The notes under the pieces: generated by a model
Told to the model about the DNA's origin: nothing
Database searches by the model: none
What the model saw: only the letters and a program-made list of their open reading frames with translations
Shown: positions 38,888 through 50,861 of the stretch, piece by piece
Position numbering within the stretch: position 1 is the stretch's first letter
Layout: each line of letters opens with the position of its first letter
Assembly: GCA_000697665.1 (NCBI GenBank)
Contig: KL197717.1
Span: 1 to 64,000, forward strand
Length of the DNA stretch: 64,000 nt
Origin: Jaapia argillacea MUCL 33604
Lineage: Eukaryota; Basidiomycota; Agaricomycetes; Jaapiales; Jaapiaceae
Direction of reading: 5' to 3'
Program-made: the position numbers and the translations under genes

Positions 38888-39012
38888 TCCAACCTTCGTC
38901 ATTGGCGGAGGATAAGACGGCGCAAGCAAAGAGGAAGCTGAAGAAGATGGTCCCCCTTCAGTATAAGATTAGACATTGATTTACCGACAAACATGGGATC
39001 GGGAGACGGCCT
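38888..39012 (+). promoter_or_regulatory. Second copy of the promoter-like segment
   Basis: It carries AACCTTCGTCATTGGCGGAG and AGTATAAGATTAGACATTGAT-like sequence, aligning block by block with 26,342-26,470 upstream of the flavoprotein gene. An ATG at 38,993 starts a 96-codon frame (MGSGDGLPAPNLQRSV...) with no recognised domain and no resemblance to the flavoprotein. Confidence 0.45.
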
Positions 39013-39019
39013 TCCTGCA

Positions 39020-39719
39020 CCCAATCTACAACGCTCCGTCATCAACAATGCCGTCCAACTGCAAAATGAAACCACACTCCTGGGGTCCGTTTTCCCCAAA
39101 ACTCCGGGGGGTCGAATGCAGATAATCGACGACAGTTCCCACATCTTTGGTCCTTCTTCACAGACGTCGGGTACGAGATTCGATGGGACGTCGAGGTGCT
39201 GTGATGCAGAGTCGTCGGTGAGGTTATCTGGTGAGATAGATTGGAAGCGGGAATCGAAGGGGCTAAACGCTTGGATCGGTTGAGAAGACGGAATACCTAG
39301 AGACTGCCTCAGATTTGATGGTTTTGAGGTATAAAAAAGAACGTACCGCTCACCCAAGCCCAAGAAATCTGGCAGAAAGCAACCTCGTACCGCCGGGAAC
39401 TCCACGGCTCTCAATTTATCTAAACCTTAGTCCCGTTTGTTTCGACTATGCCTCTTTTCGCGACGAAGATACCCGTGGAGAGAGGGCATAGGGTTTGGAG
39501 TGCGGGTGTGTCTTTTTTGAAGGCGTAGTGAGTTGTGATCGGTGTTTTCGAGGGAGGCGAGGCGAGGCGAACCTCATGGGGCGATGGCTGCTGACGAATT
39601 GAGGCTAGAGGTGAGATAAGATAAGATAAGTAAGCTGAAGACAACAAAAATTTAACGAGATGGATTCCACTTACTGCGTGAGCTGATGCTGAGATGGGGG
39701 CTGATCTACATAGAAGGTA
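39020..39719. other. No supported gene
   Basis: This is the remainder of the short frame from 38,993, followed by AT-richer sequence with a small GATAA-type run near 39,617. Nothing else was recognised. Confidence 0.35.
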
Positions 39720-42650
39720 GTGGGTGGAGCTAGGCACGAATAAAAGGAAGGCTAGGGAGGCTCGGCCCTGGCGCTCAGTGGTGTCAAAGTTTGGGTCCAC
39801 GTTTAGCTTGGACAAAGTCCCTCACCGGGGCCAACGACAACGGGAGAGAGGACTCAAAATGAATGCCATGATTGAGACGCCTCCAAGTTCATTGCATCCG
39901 TTCCGTTGATCCGGCCGTCCGGGCCCTAACCCTACCACATCTGAACCATTTAGCGCCTGGTGCTTTGGGCTCGAGGGGCGAGCAGAGTCGCAGATGTGAG
40001 GGAGAGGTGGGAGGAGATGTTGATGTGGGCAACGCATATACGAATTGGACCCGGTAGACTGGTAAGGGGAGACTGTGTGTGAGGTAGGAGAATTGGTCAG
40101 GCTGGTTGGGCATCAGACAACACGAGGTTGATGTCTCGCCTAATGGCTCTCAAGCATCCGGTACGAGGTAAGCTGGCGTTCTGGTGTTCATATTTTGAAT
40201 GATAGTTGACGATTTAATTTGTAAATATAGCTCCTCGAAACCGAAACCAATAACCCTCCCCTTTGATCCCATCCACCCCCAACACTCTCACTCGTCCAAA
40301 ACGCACGGCGACCCTCTACTTATCTTCATCTTATTCCAAGTGCCGTGCTCGTCACTCGCGTATATATGGCCATCTAATGAGGTTGATCCGAGGATGGAGT
40401 AAAATTTTACGTGGGCGCCCTGCTTCGAAAGATTTGGTCAGTGCTAGGGAAGGAGCCATCCGTCAGGGCGTGGTGTGACTGTGGATCTGAGAAAGACGGA
40501 TTACTTGGTGTTGGATGATCGACGATGCGGTTCGAAGTCACTTGGTACGCTCACTCTACTTTTGATTCCAAATCCCTATGCAGGGACCGAATCTCGAGGT
40601 CGCGTTGTCGACAAATCCTCAGAGGAAGTGACAAATTCGATCTTGCAGTTGATCGAAAGCTACCCGTCCCTGAGAACGACACTCTGGATTCGGGCCGCTC
40701 GTTAACGGAAAACAAGCTGCTAGGTTTGTCCCCCCTTCCCATTTCATTTCTTCCTTGCTCATCCCCACACCTCTACCGCTCAGCGATAAGCCTCCAAGCA
40801 GTTCAACCCACTGTATTCTCAACCAACACTCCCACAACCCTTACCAACCTGACTCGGACGTCGCGTCCTCGTGAGGAAAGATCTAGTTCAAGAAACTAGG
40901 AATAACCAGGTTGGGAAGGCCCAGGGTGGAATTAATGCTGCGTGCTTGAATGGAGGGGTTGTCGGAGAGGGAGAAGTAAACCCTTTCAGGTGCGTCATTA
41001 CCTACTCTCCTCCTGTCTCAATCCATCTTAACTTCAATTCCCTTATCGATAAGCTGCTCCGTCTTTACATTGCCAACGACCGCTCGTCCTCTCGCCGCTT
41101 CCGAACCTCTGTCTCTAACTCCTCGTCAAGCAATCACCTTGCTAACCCGCCCTGCCATTGCGACTGCTCGAGGAGAGGAAGGAACTGCCGGATGGGTTAA
41201 TCGACGCTAGTGACAGTCACGAGGGAGGGGCGTTGGGGTTTGGTGGAATGAATTGAGGATTCTAGGTGAGCTTTTTCTGTTGTGTGCGAGTGAAATGGGG
41301 TTTGGGCTGACGATGGATGTGATATTTTGGACCAAGTCGTTGGAAGTTGTCAGTGCCTCCTCCCTCCTTTCCTCTTCCTCTCTCCCTACTCACTAACGCG
41401 TACGCATACATTTAGCTCCGAATTCTCCACCCGCCTTACCCCAACACCAACCGCAAACCAAACCAAACCTATTCAACATCATCATCGTTCTTGACCTTTC
41501 AAATGAGTGGTGTCAATTTTCTTTGAGATAGGCTTTGAGTGGGACTATACGAAGGGGCTTTGGGTTCAAGTGGGGTCGTTCCTGTTTTGTTGAACGATGA
41601 AGGTACGTTTGTTCCTTTCCTTTGCCGGGGGTGAGGGTTGAGTTATTCGTTGATTGATTCGGGTGTAGGTCAGGAGATAGGGATGTTATATTGCTTTATG
41701 ATCGAGAAATTGAGAGGGCGAGAACGAAGGCTTTCTTCGAGAAGGTCAGGACCTTCTCATAACTCGCCAACACATGCATAGTGACCTAGCCTTCCTCGAC
41801 AGCCCCATGGCTCACAAATTCAGACCCTTACCGACCCAACAGCTGCGTCTATCAACGGTCTATCATACGTTCCGAGTATGATGCCCTTATTCTCGCTCAG
41901 TCGGAGTCAGCGAGTTTCGTTTCGCACGATTTGGACGTCGTGGTTGAGGATTGACACGGTGAGAAGAAAGTGGATTTGGCGAAGGATCAAGCCTGTGCGA
42001 AGAGGTTGGCTGTAGATGGGAGTGATAGTTGGGAGTTGGGACGCTTGTTTACGAACGGGAAACCCTTTGACAGGGACGACGTATGTCTTTTCCCTTTCTC
42101 CTTCTTTCCCTTCCATTTTCTACGTTGAGGCTTTCGGTCGGCCTTTGAGAAGGGGATCATCGTTACTCACTGGGCTTTGTAGGATTTCTGGAAGAATATG
42201 AAAACCTAGATCAGACAACGGTCTATTGTCAGTTCCGTTTCAATGATCCTGTAGCCGCGTTCTCCTCATCGCAACTTTCCCTGAATAGGCACCTGAATCT
42301 CTCACGTTCGTATTGGCTTCATCCATAGCCCTCGAGCCCTCCAACCAGGTCGACGAAACACGCATATCCCTCCCAAACTGCACGTCCTTTACAACCCCCT
42401 CTTGTACAAACTCTTCCTTCGCATCTTAGGCCTATCTTCATGAACCGAGAACACCCAAAATTGGGCCGCAGACCCTGGTTATGAATAGACGACCTGGAAA
42501 ATGGTGGCACTCGTGATGCCGATGTGTATAGTGAGTTTGTTAGGATGAGTAGGATGGTTGCCAATCGATTGGGTTTGAGTCCTGGAGGTGCAGCGCTTCT
42601 ACTCGGCTCGTTCATTCGTTCATCACACCCTTCGGGAATGTCAGCTGAAT
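39720..42650 (+). pseudogene. UDP-glucose:glycoprotein glucosyltransferase fragment, copy 1 (heavily decayed)
   Basis: Scattered + strand pieces in changing frames match fungal UGGT in the right order. Near 40,130 comes NGSQASGTR, corresponding to copy 2's NGSQTSGTR. Then come a DLRKTDYLVLDDRR stretch near 40,480 (the YGVALDLKKTDYLALDD region), SSEEVTNSILQLIE, AISLQAVQPTV, and near 41,430 PNLFNIIIVLDLS, the thioredoxin-like region. GMLYCFMIEKL follows near 41,670, and EFVRMSRMVANRLGLSPGG near 42,540. UGGT re-glucosylates misfolded glycoproteins in the ER so that calnexin rebinds them. No long exon survives and the catalytic GT24 domain is missing. The CHAT gene directly follows in opposite orientation. 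Confidence 0.65.
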
Positions 42651-43153
42651 GGACTAAAATCAGAATACCTCTATCGTAGGAACACCAGAGTCGGATTCCG
42701 TTGAACGCCCAATTCAGCTTCTCTCCGAGGATCCGACTTATAAACGGTTCGGAGCCTCCTGAAACCTCAAATGTTCCTCCGTGATACTATGTTGACGTTC
42801 GCCTGCGACGACACTCGTTTCGATAAGTTGACTGATTGTTAACTCACATCCAACGAAACGGTGCAGCGCCTAATTAGTATGGTTAAAAATCGCAAACAAC
42901 ACCACTCCCAACCAAACCAAAAAATTCCGGTCAAGTAAGTTGAAGTCATGATTGTTCATTACCTTGATCTACAAACAGATTGACGAACTTTCCAAGAGAG
43001 ATACTATAGCAGACGTACACCCACGTTAAGATCCGAAAGAAGTCCAGCACACGAAAAGACCAAGTACTAGTGCAATCATACTTAGTGAGCGAGCCTTCAA
43101 ACACATACCATCATCAGGGCAATTGACCATCCCAACTTTGTTTCGAGCTGCCA

Positions 43154-46100
43154 TTAGAACCCAACATGGATGTATGGGACCCAAGAGAGGAAGGATGCCC
43201 CTTGCAAACGGAGTCGCTGCACAGCCTGGTGCAAGGCAAGTGCAGCTTGGGTATACTCTGGTTTTCCTCCCATCAAGATGTGAGAATAGACACCATCTGC
43301 TATACGAGAAGCATCCACATCTCCGATCGACCACATTGTTGCGATAACTCCACGATAACCAGCCAATAGCATCCCCGCTGCCAGGTGAACAGCCTCTTCA
43401 GATAGATCTTTGGAACCGGTAGCAGTCTCGCAAGCAGAGAGAAATGCCAACTCAGCATGTGAAAGAGAGAGATCAATGATGGTGGAGAGTTTCAATTGAG
43501 ATCCATTGGCAAGGATGAGGCTGCTGTTGGTGGGATTGGAAATATCTTGTACCCCATGGCATGCAAAGTGTACCCAGGTGGCTTCACCCATGTGGCGAAG
43601 CACATTCTCCATGGTGGCTCCATCATCAATTAGAGGCACAAAAGGGACACCTTCAGCACGACTTTTAATGAGTTCAAGCTCTTTCCTAGTCCCTGGAAGG
43701 GGACTGTGGTGGGGTGCATTTGGCTGGGCAACAGCAAGGAGCTGGAAAGAGTGTGGTGTGGTAACCTGGGGATTGTCAATGAGTGTGCTCAATGTTGGTA
43801 TGTATGATGAGATGACAAAGTCAGAGATGCAGTTCCCAGGATCTGGGGTGTCATAAATGCCAGCAGCATGGATGGGAAGAAATGCAAGTGGGCCAGTTGC
43901 ACACCACCAGATGTGAGAAGGGTTACTAGGCAGAGACTGTAGTAGGTCAGACACTCAGAAGGGTACAAGGAATCAGAAATGAAAAACTGACTGTCATAGC
44001 AAGCATATCTAGCACTGGTTTGACCACATGGGACCAGAGCTGAGCAAGGATTATTTTGAACTGTGAATTGTAGTCAACTGCTAGTGGCTTCCTTCTGACT
44101 GGCCTCTCTAACTGTGGGGGCAGACGGCCAGGTTCAGAAAGTATGTTGTTGAGCTCATATTGTAAGGCCTCGGCAATGGTTTGGCTAATAGTGGGGAGAG
44201 GAATGTGAAGCACTTCATCCAGCCCAGGCATCAAAACAAGTGCATCACATCAAGCCTTGCTTGTGTTGAGGATGACAACTGGGCCTGAATGAGCTGCACC
44301 CTTGAGTTGCGAGAACAGCTTTGGCAACAAAAACCTGTCAAAACCTTTGATCCCACGGATCTCTCCCAAAAGTACTTCCCACTCTACAGTGAGTCGACAA
44401 TGTTCCTGAGCAACCTCTTCCAAAAAGTGCTGACTGCTGGTACCAGATGAATGTGATGGGGTGCTTGTCTGCTGGAGTTGACCTGAGACCTGAGTAAACT
44501 GAGCTGCCAGCTGAGGATGAACTTGTTGAAGTTTGTTGATTGGAGTTCGTAGTTGCAACAACTGACCCCAAACAACTGAACGTCCTTGCTCAAGCCATTC
44601 AACAGCAGTTCCAAATTGTCCAGCCTCAATTGCAGCTGATGCAGCATCTCTGGCAAGGTTTCCTGCCTCTGTGAGTTCACGATGGCGTTCATGCATTGGG
44701 AGCCCTAGCCATGCCAATTGGGGTAGAAGGGTTAACAAGGTGGAATATGCTGTTAACAGGGATGTGTGATGGGCTTTCTGGGCCTGCTGAGCCCATGTAA
44801 TTCCAGCTTGAAACTGAACTGATAGAGAGCCTACATTAGACTGAGCAGCAGTGGACAGTGTCTTCATGGCTAGTTCAAACATAGCTTCATCTCTGGAATG
44901 CTCAAAATGGCAGAGCAATGAGGCTCCAAGGTTGGTTAGACAGCCTGGCTTGTCAGGGTGGCCATCAGGAGTGAGTTGCACTGCATACTGAAGTGTCGAG
45001 ATTGAGTTGTCAATGTCGGTGATGTTACCAAGATGCTCAAACTGTCGAACCAAAGAATTTCCAAGGTTGTTCAGACAGGATGGCTTGTCAGGGTGGCCAT
45101 CAGGAGTAAGTTGTACAGCATCCTGAAGTGTTGAAATTGCCTTGACAATGTCGGCATTCTCACCAAGATGCTCAAAATGGCAGTGCAAGGAAATTCCGAG
45201 GTTGTTCAGACGGCTTGGCTTGCTAGGGTGGGCATTAGGAGTGAGTCGTATGGCATCCTCTTCCACCCTGACTGAATAGTTGATGTTGGTGGTGTCACCA
45301 AGACGCTGAAAACGGTATAGCAATGAGGTGCCAAGATCATTCAGACAGGATGGCTTGTCAGGGTGGCCATTAGGTATGAGTCGCAAGGCATCCTCTTGCA
45401 CCATAATTGAATTCTCAATGTCTGCAATGTTACCAAAACGCTCAAAACGGCGGACCAATGAGGTACCAAGGTTGTTCAGAGCAGATGGCTTGTCAGAGTG
45501 GCCATTAGAAGTGAGTTGTATGGCATTCTTTTTCATCTTGATTGAATCATCAATGTCGGCAATGTTACCAAGATGCTCAAAACGGCAGAGCAATGAGGTG
45601 CCAAGGTTGTTCAGATAGGATGGCTTATTAGGGTGGCCATTAGGAGTGAGTTGCACAGCATCCTGAAGTGCTGAGATTGACTTCTTGATATCAGTAATGT
45701 TACCAAAACACTCAAAACGGCGGATCAATGAATTCCCAAGGTTGTTTAGATAGTCTGCCTTGTAAGAGTGGCCATTAGGAGTGAGTTGAATAGCATCCTC
45801 TTCCACCTTGATTGAATCATTGATGTCGGCAACATTGCCAATACAGTCAAAACGGCGGACCAATGAGATGCCAAGGTTATTTAGATAGTATGGCTTGTTA
45901 GGGTGGCCAACAGGAGTGAGTCGTACTCCATCCTGAAGTGTTGAAATGGACTTATTGATGTCGGCAATGTTACCAAGACACTCAAAAAGGGAGAGTAATG
46001 AGCTGCCAAGGTCATTTAGATAAATGAACTTCTGGGGGCTATCTGGGGTAGCCATCTGTACTGCATCTTCATAAGCTGAGACTGCCCTGTGTAGGCTCTC

Positions 46101-47040
46101 TAGCTGGTGATGGTTTCTGTAGTGCATCAATGACAGGTCACCCAACATGTCCAGCTTTGCTGCTCTTTCCTCCACATCTGGTTCAACCAGTATCCTTGCA
46201 TAGGTGTAATCAGGTGCCTCGGGACTCAATCCCTTAGTGATCTGTGAGGGAGATATGCTCCCATCATTGAAAAGTGGTGTTTGTGTCTTGTATACATCTG
46301 CTAACATGTGGATAAGTCTGTCAATGAATCATCAATGACAAAATCCATACCTGTGCTGGATGGTGTACCAGTTGCTGTAGCAGGTTCACAATGTGCACTT
46401 TTGGGCAACAAAGGAGAATCTGGATCATTGAACCCATGGTTGGCAGAAAACTCCAATATGATGTTGAGATCTGCAAGATCTTGAGTAATCTCTGCAGATA
46501 TTCAGATGATTAGGATGTGACAACAGGCAATCAGAAGTCCATAATACACACTCAATGTCTGTTTCTTGAATGGAATATCTTGTACGGTGAGCTCAACCGA
46601 AGCGAGTTGCATGGTGCTATGGTTCATGTTATCAAGCACCACTGCAATTGAGAAAAGGGAAATATCATCCTTGGGTCTATGATGGTGGTTCAGTATGTCT
46701 ACCTGCACTCTTCCAGCTGCAAGATAAGCAATGTAACTTACACATCGACACAGTCTTGTACCCTCCACACCTGCTTGTCAGGTTCTCTCTCACCTGGCAC
46801 AGTCTCATATAGGACCTCACCATCCAAAGTGAGCTGGAGGAATATCTGGGCATTGTTGACAAGCGAAGGATGTTTGCCATACAACGACGTGATTGTAAAG
46901 TCTAGTGCATCCGGGGATCAGACACTTGAGACCTGACAGCGAGCTATGAAGTCACCTGTAAGATGAATCACTCTGCAGAAATGTCACAAAATCAGTGCTT
47001 GTCTAACAACACAGGAAAGCACGTACGGAAGAGGGTCCAT
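43154..47040 (-). pseudogene. C2-TPR-CHAT protein (caspase-like fold), with in-frame stops
   Basis: From MDPLP at 47040 the - strand encodes a C2-like N-terminus (DFTITSLYGKHPSLVNNAQI, FLQLTLDGEVLYETVPGERE) and a linker with VQDIPFKKQTLSVY. Next are nine 45-residue TPR-type repeats at about 46,030-44,860 (consensus LNNLGxSLxxRFExxGNIxD), a helical region, and a CHAT domain from about 43,960. CHAT has the catalytic His in WVHFACHG and Cys in AFLSACETATG, ending FLSWVPYIHVGF at 43154. CHAT proteases belong to the caspase clan; TPR-CHAT proteins are abundant in Agaricomycetes and suspected in self/non-self or cell-death responses. TGA codons interrupt the frame at 46918-46920 and at about 44250-44252, where the family has Arg (SKARCDALVL pattern), so the gene is probably dead or recoded. 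Confidence 0.8.
44860..46030 (-). repeat. Coding tandem repeat, about 135 bp x 9
   Basis: Nine head-to-tail units in the TPR part of the CHAT gene, each 45 codons, with recurring DNA such as CCAAGGTTGTTCAGA and GGGTGGCCATTAGGAGTGAG on +. The units are similar enough at DNA level to suggest recent internal amplification or conversion. Confidence 0.85.
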
Positions 47041-49301
47041 GGTGGTAGATGGTGGTAGATGGTGAACAGGATGCTGCATGGTCGCGATCCAGAGGGACAC
47101 GCAACCCTCCGAGCTCGACGCCCGTCCGACCGTGGTGTTTGGAATTTCAAATTGTCGACTGCGGAATGGTCTTCCGGACGGCGAATGCCGCGAGATATCG
47201 TGGTTTGACATGGTTGCGACTCGGTTGATTTGTATTCTGTGCTCTGGGCAACTCTGGACGAAGGTACTATTGACCGTCCGAATATAAACTTGGTGGCATC
47301 CTCGCTTGATAGTCGGGCTTCACTGCGTTTCGTTGGCTGTTGAAGGCAGCGCGGACAACCCCCGCGTGCTTTTAGCCACTTGATCCCTCAAAGTTCAATC
47401 GCATTTTCGCCGCTCGTTTATCTATCTAACCGGAGGGAAAGCCATGCCTATCTGAGTCCTTGTCTAGTATGGTACGAGCCATGCAGTAGCAGAGGCTCCG
47501 ATACGATATCACAAGCATCTGGTCGACTTGCCTCTACCACGTCACACCGGTACTGCTGCCGTCTGCTTGGGTGAAGACCTTGGCATCTCCGATGTCCGTG
47601 ACCACGAGCAAGTGCTGACCATCGGTCGTTTCTCTGTCCACCATATTGATTCTCGTGTCTAGCCGGAATGGTGCCAGCCGACAATGGACCTGCCCATCCA
47701 GTTTAATTCACGACGGTGTACGAAGACTATCGTGGCGAGATTCATCCCGAGTGTCACATGAAATTGGCGCCGATACGAATCTTAACCGCTCTCATGCGCG
47801 CCACAAGAACAGGAGAGCCCGGTAACCAAAGTTGAAGGTGAGTGTTCTGTCGTCGTGATATGGGACTTATTTCGACTCTGAGAGAGGACGTCACCACCTA
47901 TGAATCCAAGGGAGGTACAACGTGACCGACGGCCAAAAGCAAACAAAGCCAAGTCCGACAACGAAAATGGTCGAATTCGTCAGATCTACAAGATGAAGAT
48001 GGGACTTCCTGCGCGCCTCCCCGGCAACGACTGGGTAGGTCGAGATGGAGATTCCATTGTTTGTGATCCGTTGACTGAGGTTGGCTCTTGATTTAGGAAT
48101 CCTGTTCAATTCTTTCTTGAAGCCGATTATTAATCGTCGAACGGATGGGCATGGAGGGACCTTTGCGGGAAGGGCGAGGTTGGTTTTGGAAGTTGTCGAT
48201 CGTATATGCGCTGTGATGCTGGATACTGCACTGCCGTTCTTGCGGTAAGTTATTCTTCTTGAGACTATGTTGACGATGTGTTGAATGAGTCGTTGCGCTT
48301 TGCAGGATCTCGCCGAATGACGGTCTTGAAGACGAGTTTTACGAGGGGCCTTCATTGCCTATGGAAAACCTGGTTAAGATGGCTGGATTCTCCTCAATCA
48401 TGGGGCTGACCTTAAAGATGTCTCGGTTGTTATCCCAGGTCAAACAATCTGAGCACCGAGCAATCCTCGCGGTCGGATGCTTCGATGTTCTTAGAAAATA
48501 TCAAGGAGGCTGTGGGGTCCAGATTGGTCGTCGCATCCGTGGGCGGCTATCGTGATGGAAAAGTTGTCGAGGAGAGCTGAGGCCGGGATGGGAGAGCACT
48601 GTTCGATCTATGGTAGAGGATTTGGATGCTGCGACGGTGGGCGAGAGGCTGAAGAAGAGCGTCTTGACGAATGGAGGTACCGGGGTAAACGGGGGTGGAG
48701 TTTTACACCGTGTCGCGGACCGCTGCAGTTTGAACGTTCAATGTCGGTGAGGAGACGGAAAGCAACTTATTGGGGGCGAGTTGATGTGGTGAATCGACAT
48801 TAGCCTCCAGATGCGTTATTTCTGTCGGTAGGTGTCATGTTAACTATGTTAGTGAAAGTCATTGGAGAGTTGTATGGCGTGCCGGTTCTACTCGGAAGCG
48901 GAGGCAACCCGCTCACAGTTCCATCCTGTCATTGGGGCTGTTCCGCCATTGACACGAAGTTCTGAGGTAAAGGGCGCTGAGATAGGTTGGCATCTTGAGA
49001 TATATATACGATCGATTCAGAAGGAGAAACTGTGATGAAAACAACCATAGAATTCATGTCGAGCAGAGTGGAGATGGGAAGGGACTCAAGCTATCAGGAC
49101 AATGTGGAAATGATGAAGTAGATCAGGTCAATAGTTGCAGACGATGTGGCGGATACGCGTCCTCAACGGCTCAGCCAGTCGTCACGCGTCACGATTCATA
49201 TCAGCCTTTCCAGCCTTTTACTGTCCCGTTAGGCATGTCGAATATAGGGAACTCAGTCTGACAGAAATCTCGCTCGCTGGTGGCTAGAGGGACGCGCAGG
49301 T
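47041..49301. other. No supported gene; possible further UGGT debris
   Basis: The left part is probably the promoter of the CHAT gene. Near 48,050-48,090 a + frame reads SIVCDPLTEVGS, which recalls the DPLSEVGQK block of UGGT, and 48,300-48,550 has EDEFYEGPSLPMENLVKMAG, which I could not place. The evidence is too thin to call a gene. Confidence 0.35.
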
Positions 49302-50790
49302 TTGAACACCGCCGTTTGCGCAGCTCTCGGAAAAGTAGTACAGGGTGATCCTTCCACGTATCATCCCCTTCCTCCTCGAAGTTATGTGAGCATCCCCGAA
49401 ACCCTATTCCTTTCGTTCACATCGAGCCATCAACTCAGACCGTTTATCTCACAGCGAAACGATCCCCTTGAGGACCGTCCCTCTTCCTTTCCCCCGGTCG
49501 ACGTCCTCACGAACCCTGACCTCCCTCCTCCTGTTTCACCTGAAGCAACGTACCACATCGTCTTACAAACGACGCTCAAAGATGGATGGCTCACCAACCC
49601 GAGTGCGAAAGAGATGGTGCAGATACATTTGGCGTTGTATGCGGCTACATTCAAGTTGGAGGCCATGTCTGAGCGGTATAGAGACGCGCAGAGTCGAAGC
49701 TGGGAGGGAGGGGACATAGATGTGAACAAGGAATGTGGGAGTTAGGTCGACTGGTATGGAGAGAGGGTGTATGAGGTAGAGGAGCTGGTCAGGTTGGCTG
49801 AGCACAAGACGATTGATACTTCATCTAATGGCTCCCAAACCTCCGGTACGAGGTAAGCTGGCGTTATGCTCTGTAAATTTGGAATGACACTTGACAAGTT
49901 GAACTGCAACTATAGCTCGTCGACATCGGAACCAAAACCCTCCCCTTCGATCATATCCGCCAAAAAAACCCTCGCTCGTCCACCACATCCAGCAATCCTC
50001 TACGCCTCTCCATCTTCTTCCAACTTCCGCGCTCTTCACTCCTATCTCTACTCACTATCGAGTGAGGTGAATCCGAGATGGGCATCCCTTGCTTCGAAAG
50101 ATGGCGTTGGCGTCGGGGGAAAGGAGCTGTTCGTCAGGATATGGCGCGGCTCTTGATTTGAACAAGACGGATTACTTACCTGGCGCTGGACGCTAGACGG
50201 TCCAACCGCGTTCGAAGTTATCTGGTAAGTTCACTCTTCTCTTTAACTCCCTCCTCAGGTGTTCATGACGAGTTTATTTTGAGCAGAGACAGAATCTGAC
50301 GGTCGGGCTGTTGACGAGTCCTCAGAAGAAGTCGTAGATTCTATCTTGGAGCTGATCGAAGACTGCCCAGTTCCCGAGAGCTACACTCTGGATTCAAGTC
50401 ACCTGTAATGGAAGACGAGCTGCTAGGTTTGTTCCTCTTCCCCTTTGATATCTTCGTTGCTCACCCTCACACATCTACCCCACAGCAATAGGCCTCCAAG
50501 CGGCTCAACTTACTTCCTCCTCAACCAACGCTCTCACAACCATAACGAAACTAACTCAGGACTTCCCCTCTCACGTTTCCCTACTGGCTCTTCGCGTCGT
50601 CGTGGGTGAAGACTTAGATCAAGAAATCTGGAATAACCAGGTTGAGAAGGTCCGAGGCAAGGTCAGTCGGCTGTGGTCGAATGGATTGTTGTGCGGGAAG
50701 GAGATGTCAATCCTTTTGGGTATATCATTCGCTCTCCGTCTCATCTTAATCCATCTTAACTTCAAATACTGCAATACGATAGGCGCTCCA
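49302..50790 (+). pseudogene. UDP-glucose:glycoprotein glucosyltransferase fragment, copy 2 (N-terminal part)
   Basis: The first exon (from about 49,302) reads VSPEATYHIVLQTTLKDGWL, EMVQIHLALYAATFKLEAMS, then CGS, a TAG stop, and VDWYGERVYEVEELVRLAEH, the UGGT pattern CGSWVDWYG with Trp mutated to a stop. After an intron: PAILYASPSSSNFRALHSYL then YSLSSEVNP, DLNKTDYLxLDxR, SSEEVVDSILELIEDCPVPE, GLQAAQLTSSSTNALTTITK, and EIWNNQVEKVRGKVSRLW. All belong to the N-terminal thioredoxin-like region; no catalytic domain follows. It is better preserved than copy 1 and in the same orientation. The caspase-like gene ends just downstream on the other strand. Confidence 0.75.
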
Positions 50791-50861
50791 AAAAAATTTG
50801 GATCCAGTGCTACTCATCCTTTCATACTGAAACAATGTCCTCCATCGTCGCGAGCATCCCA

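Noticed and set aside
44860-46030. CRISPR-like array
   Set aside because: The regular 135-bp units are coding TPR repeats in a eukaryotic gene, with no unique spacers.
28393-46920. UGA recoded as an amino acid in this genome
   Set aside because: UGA acts as an ordinary terminator elsewhere (for example SEC23 ends in TGA), and TAA and TAG also interrupt genes here; decay by transitions explains the pattern better.
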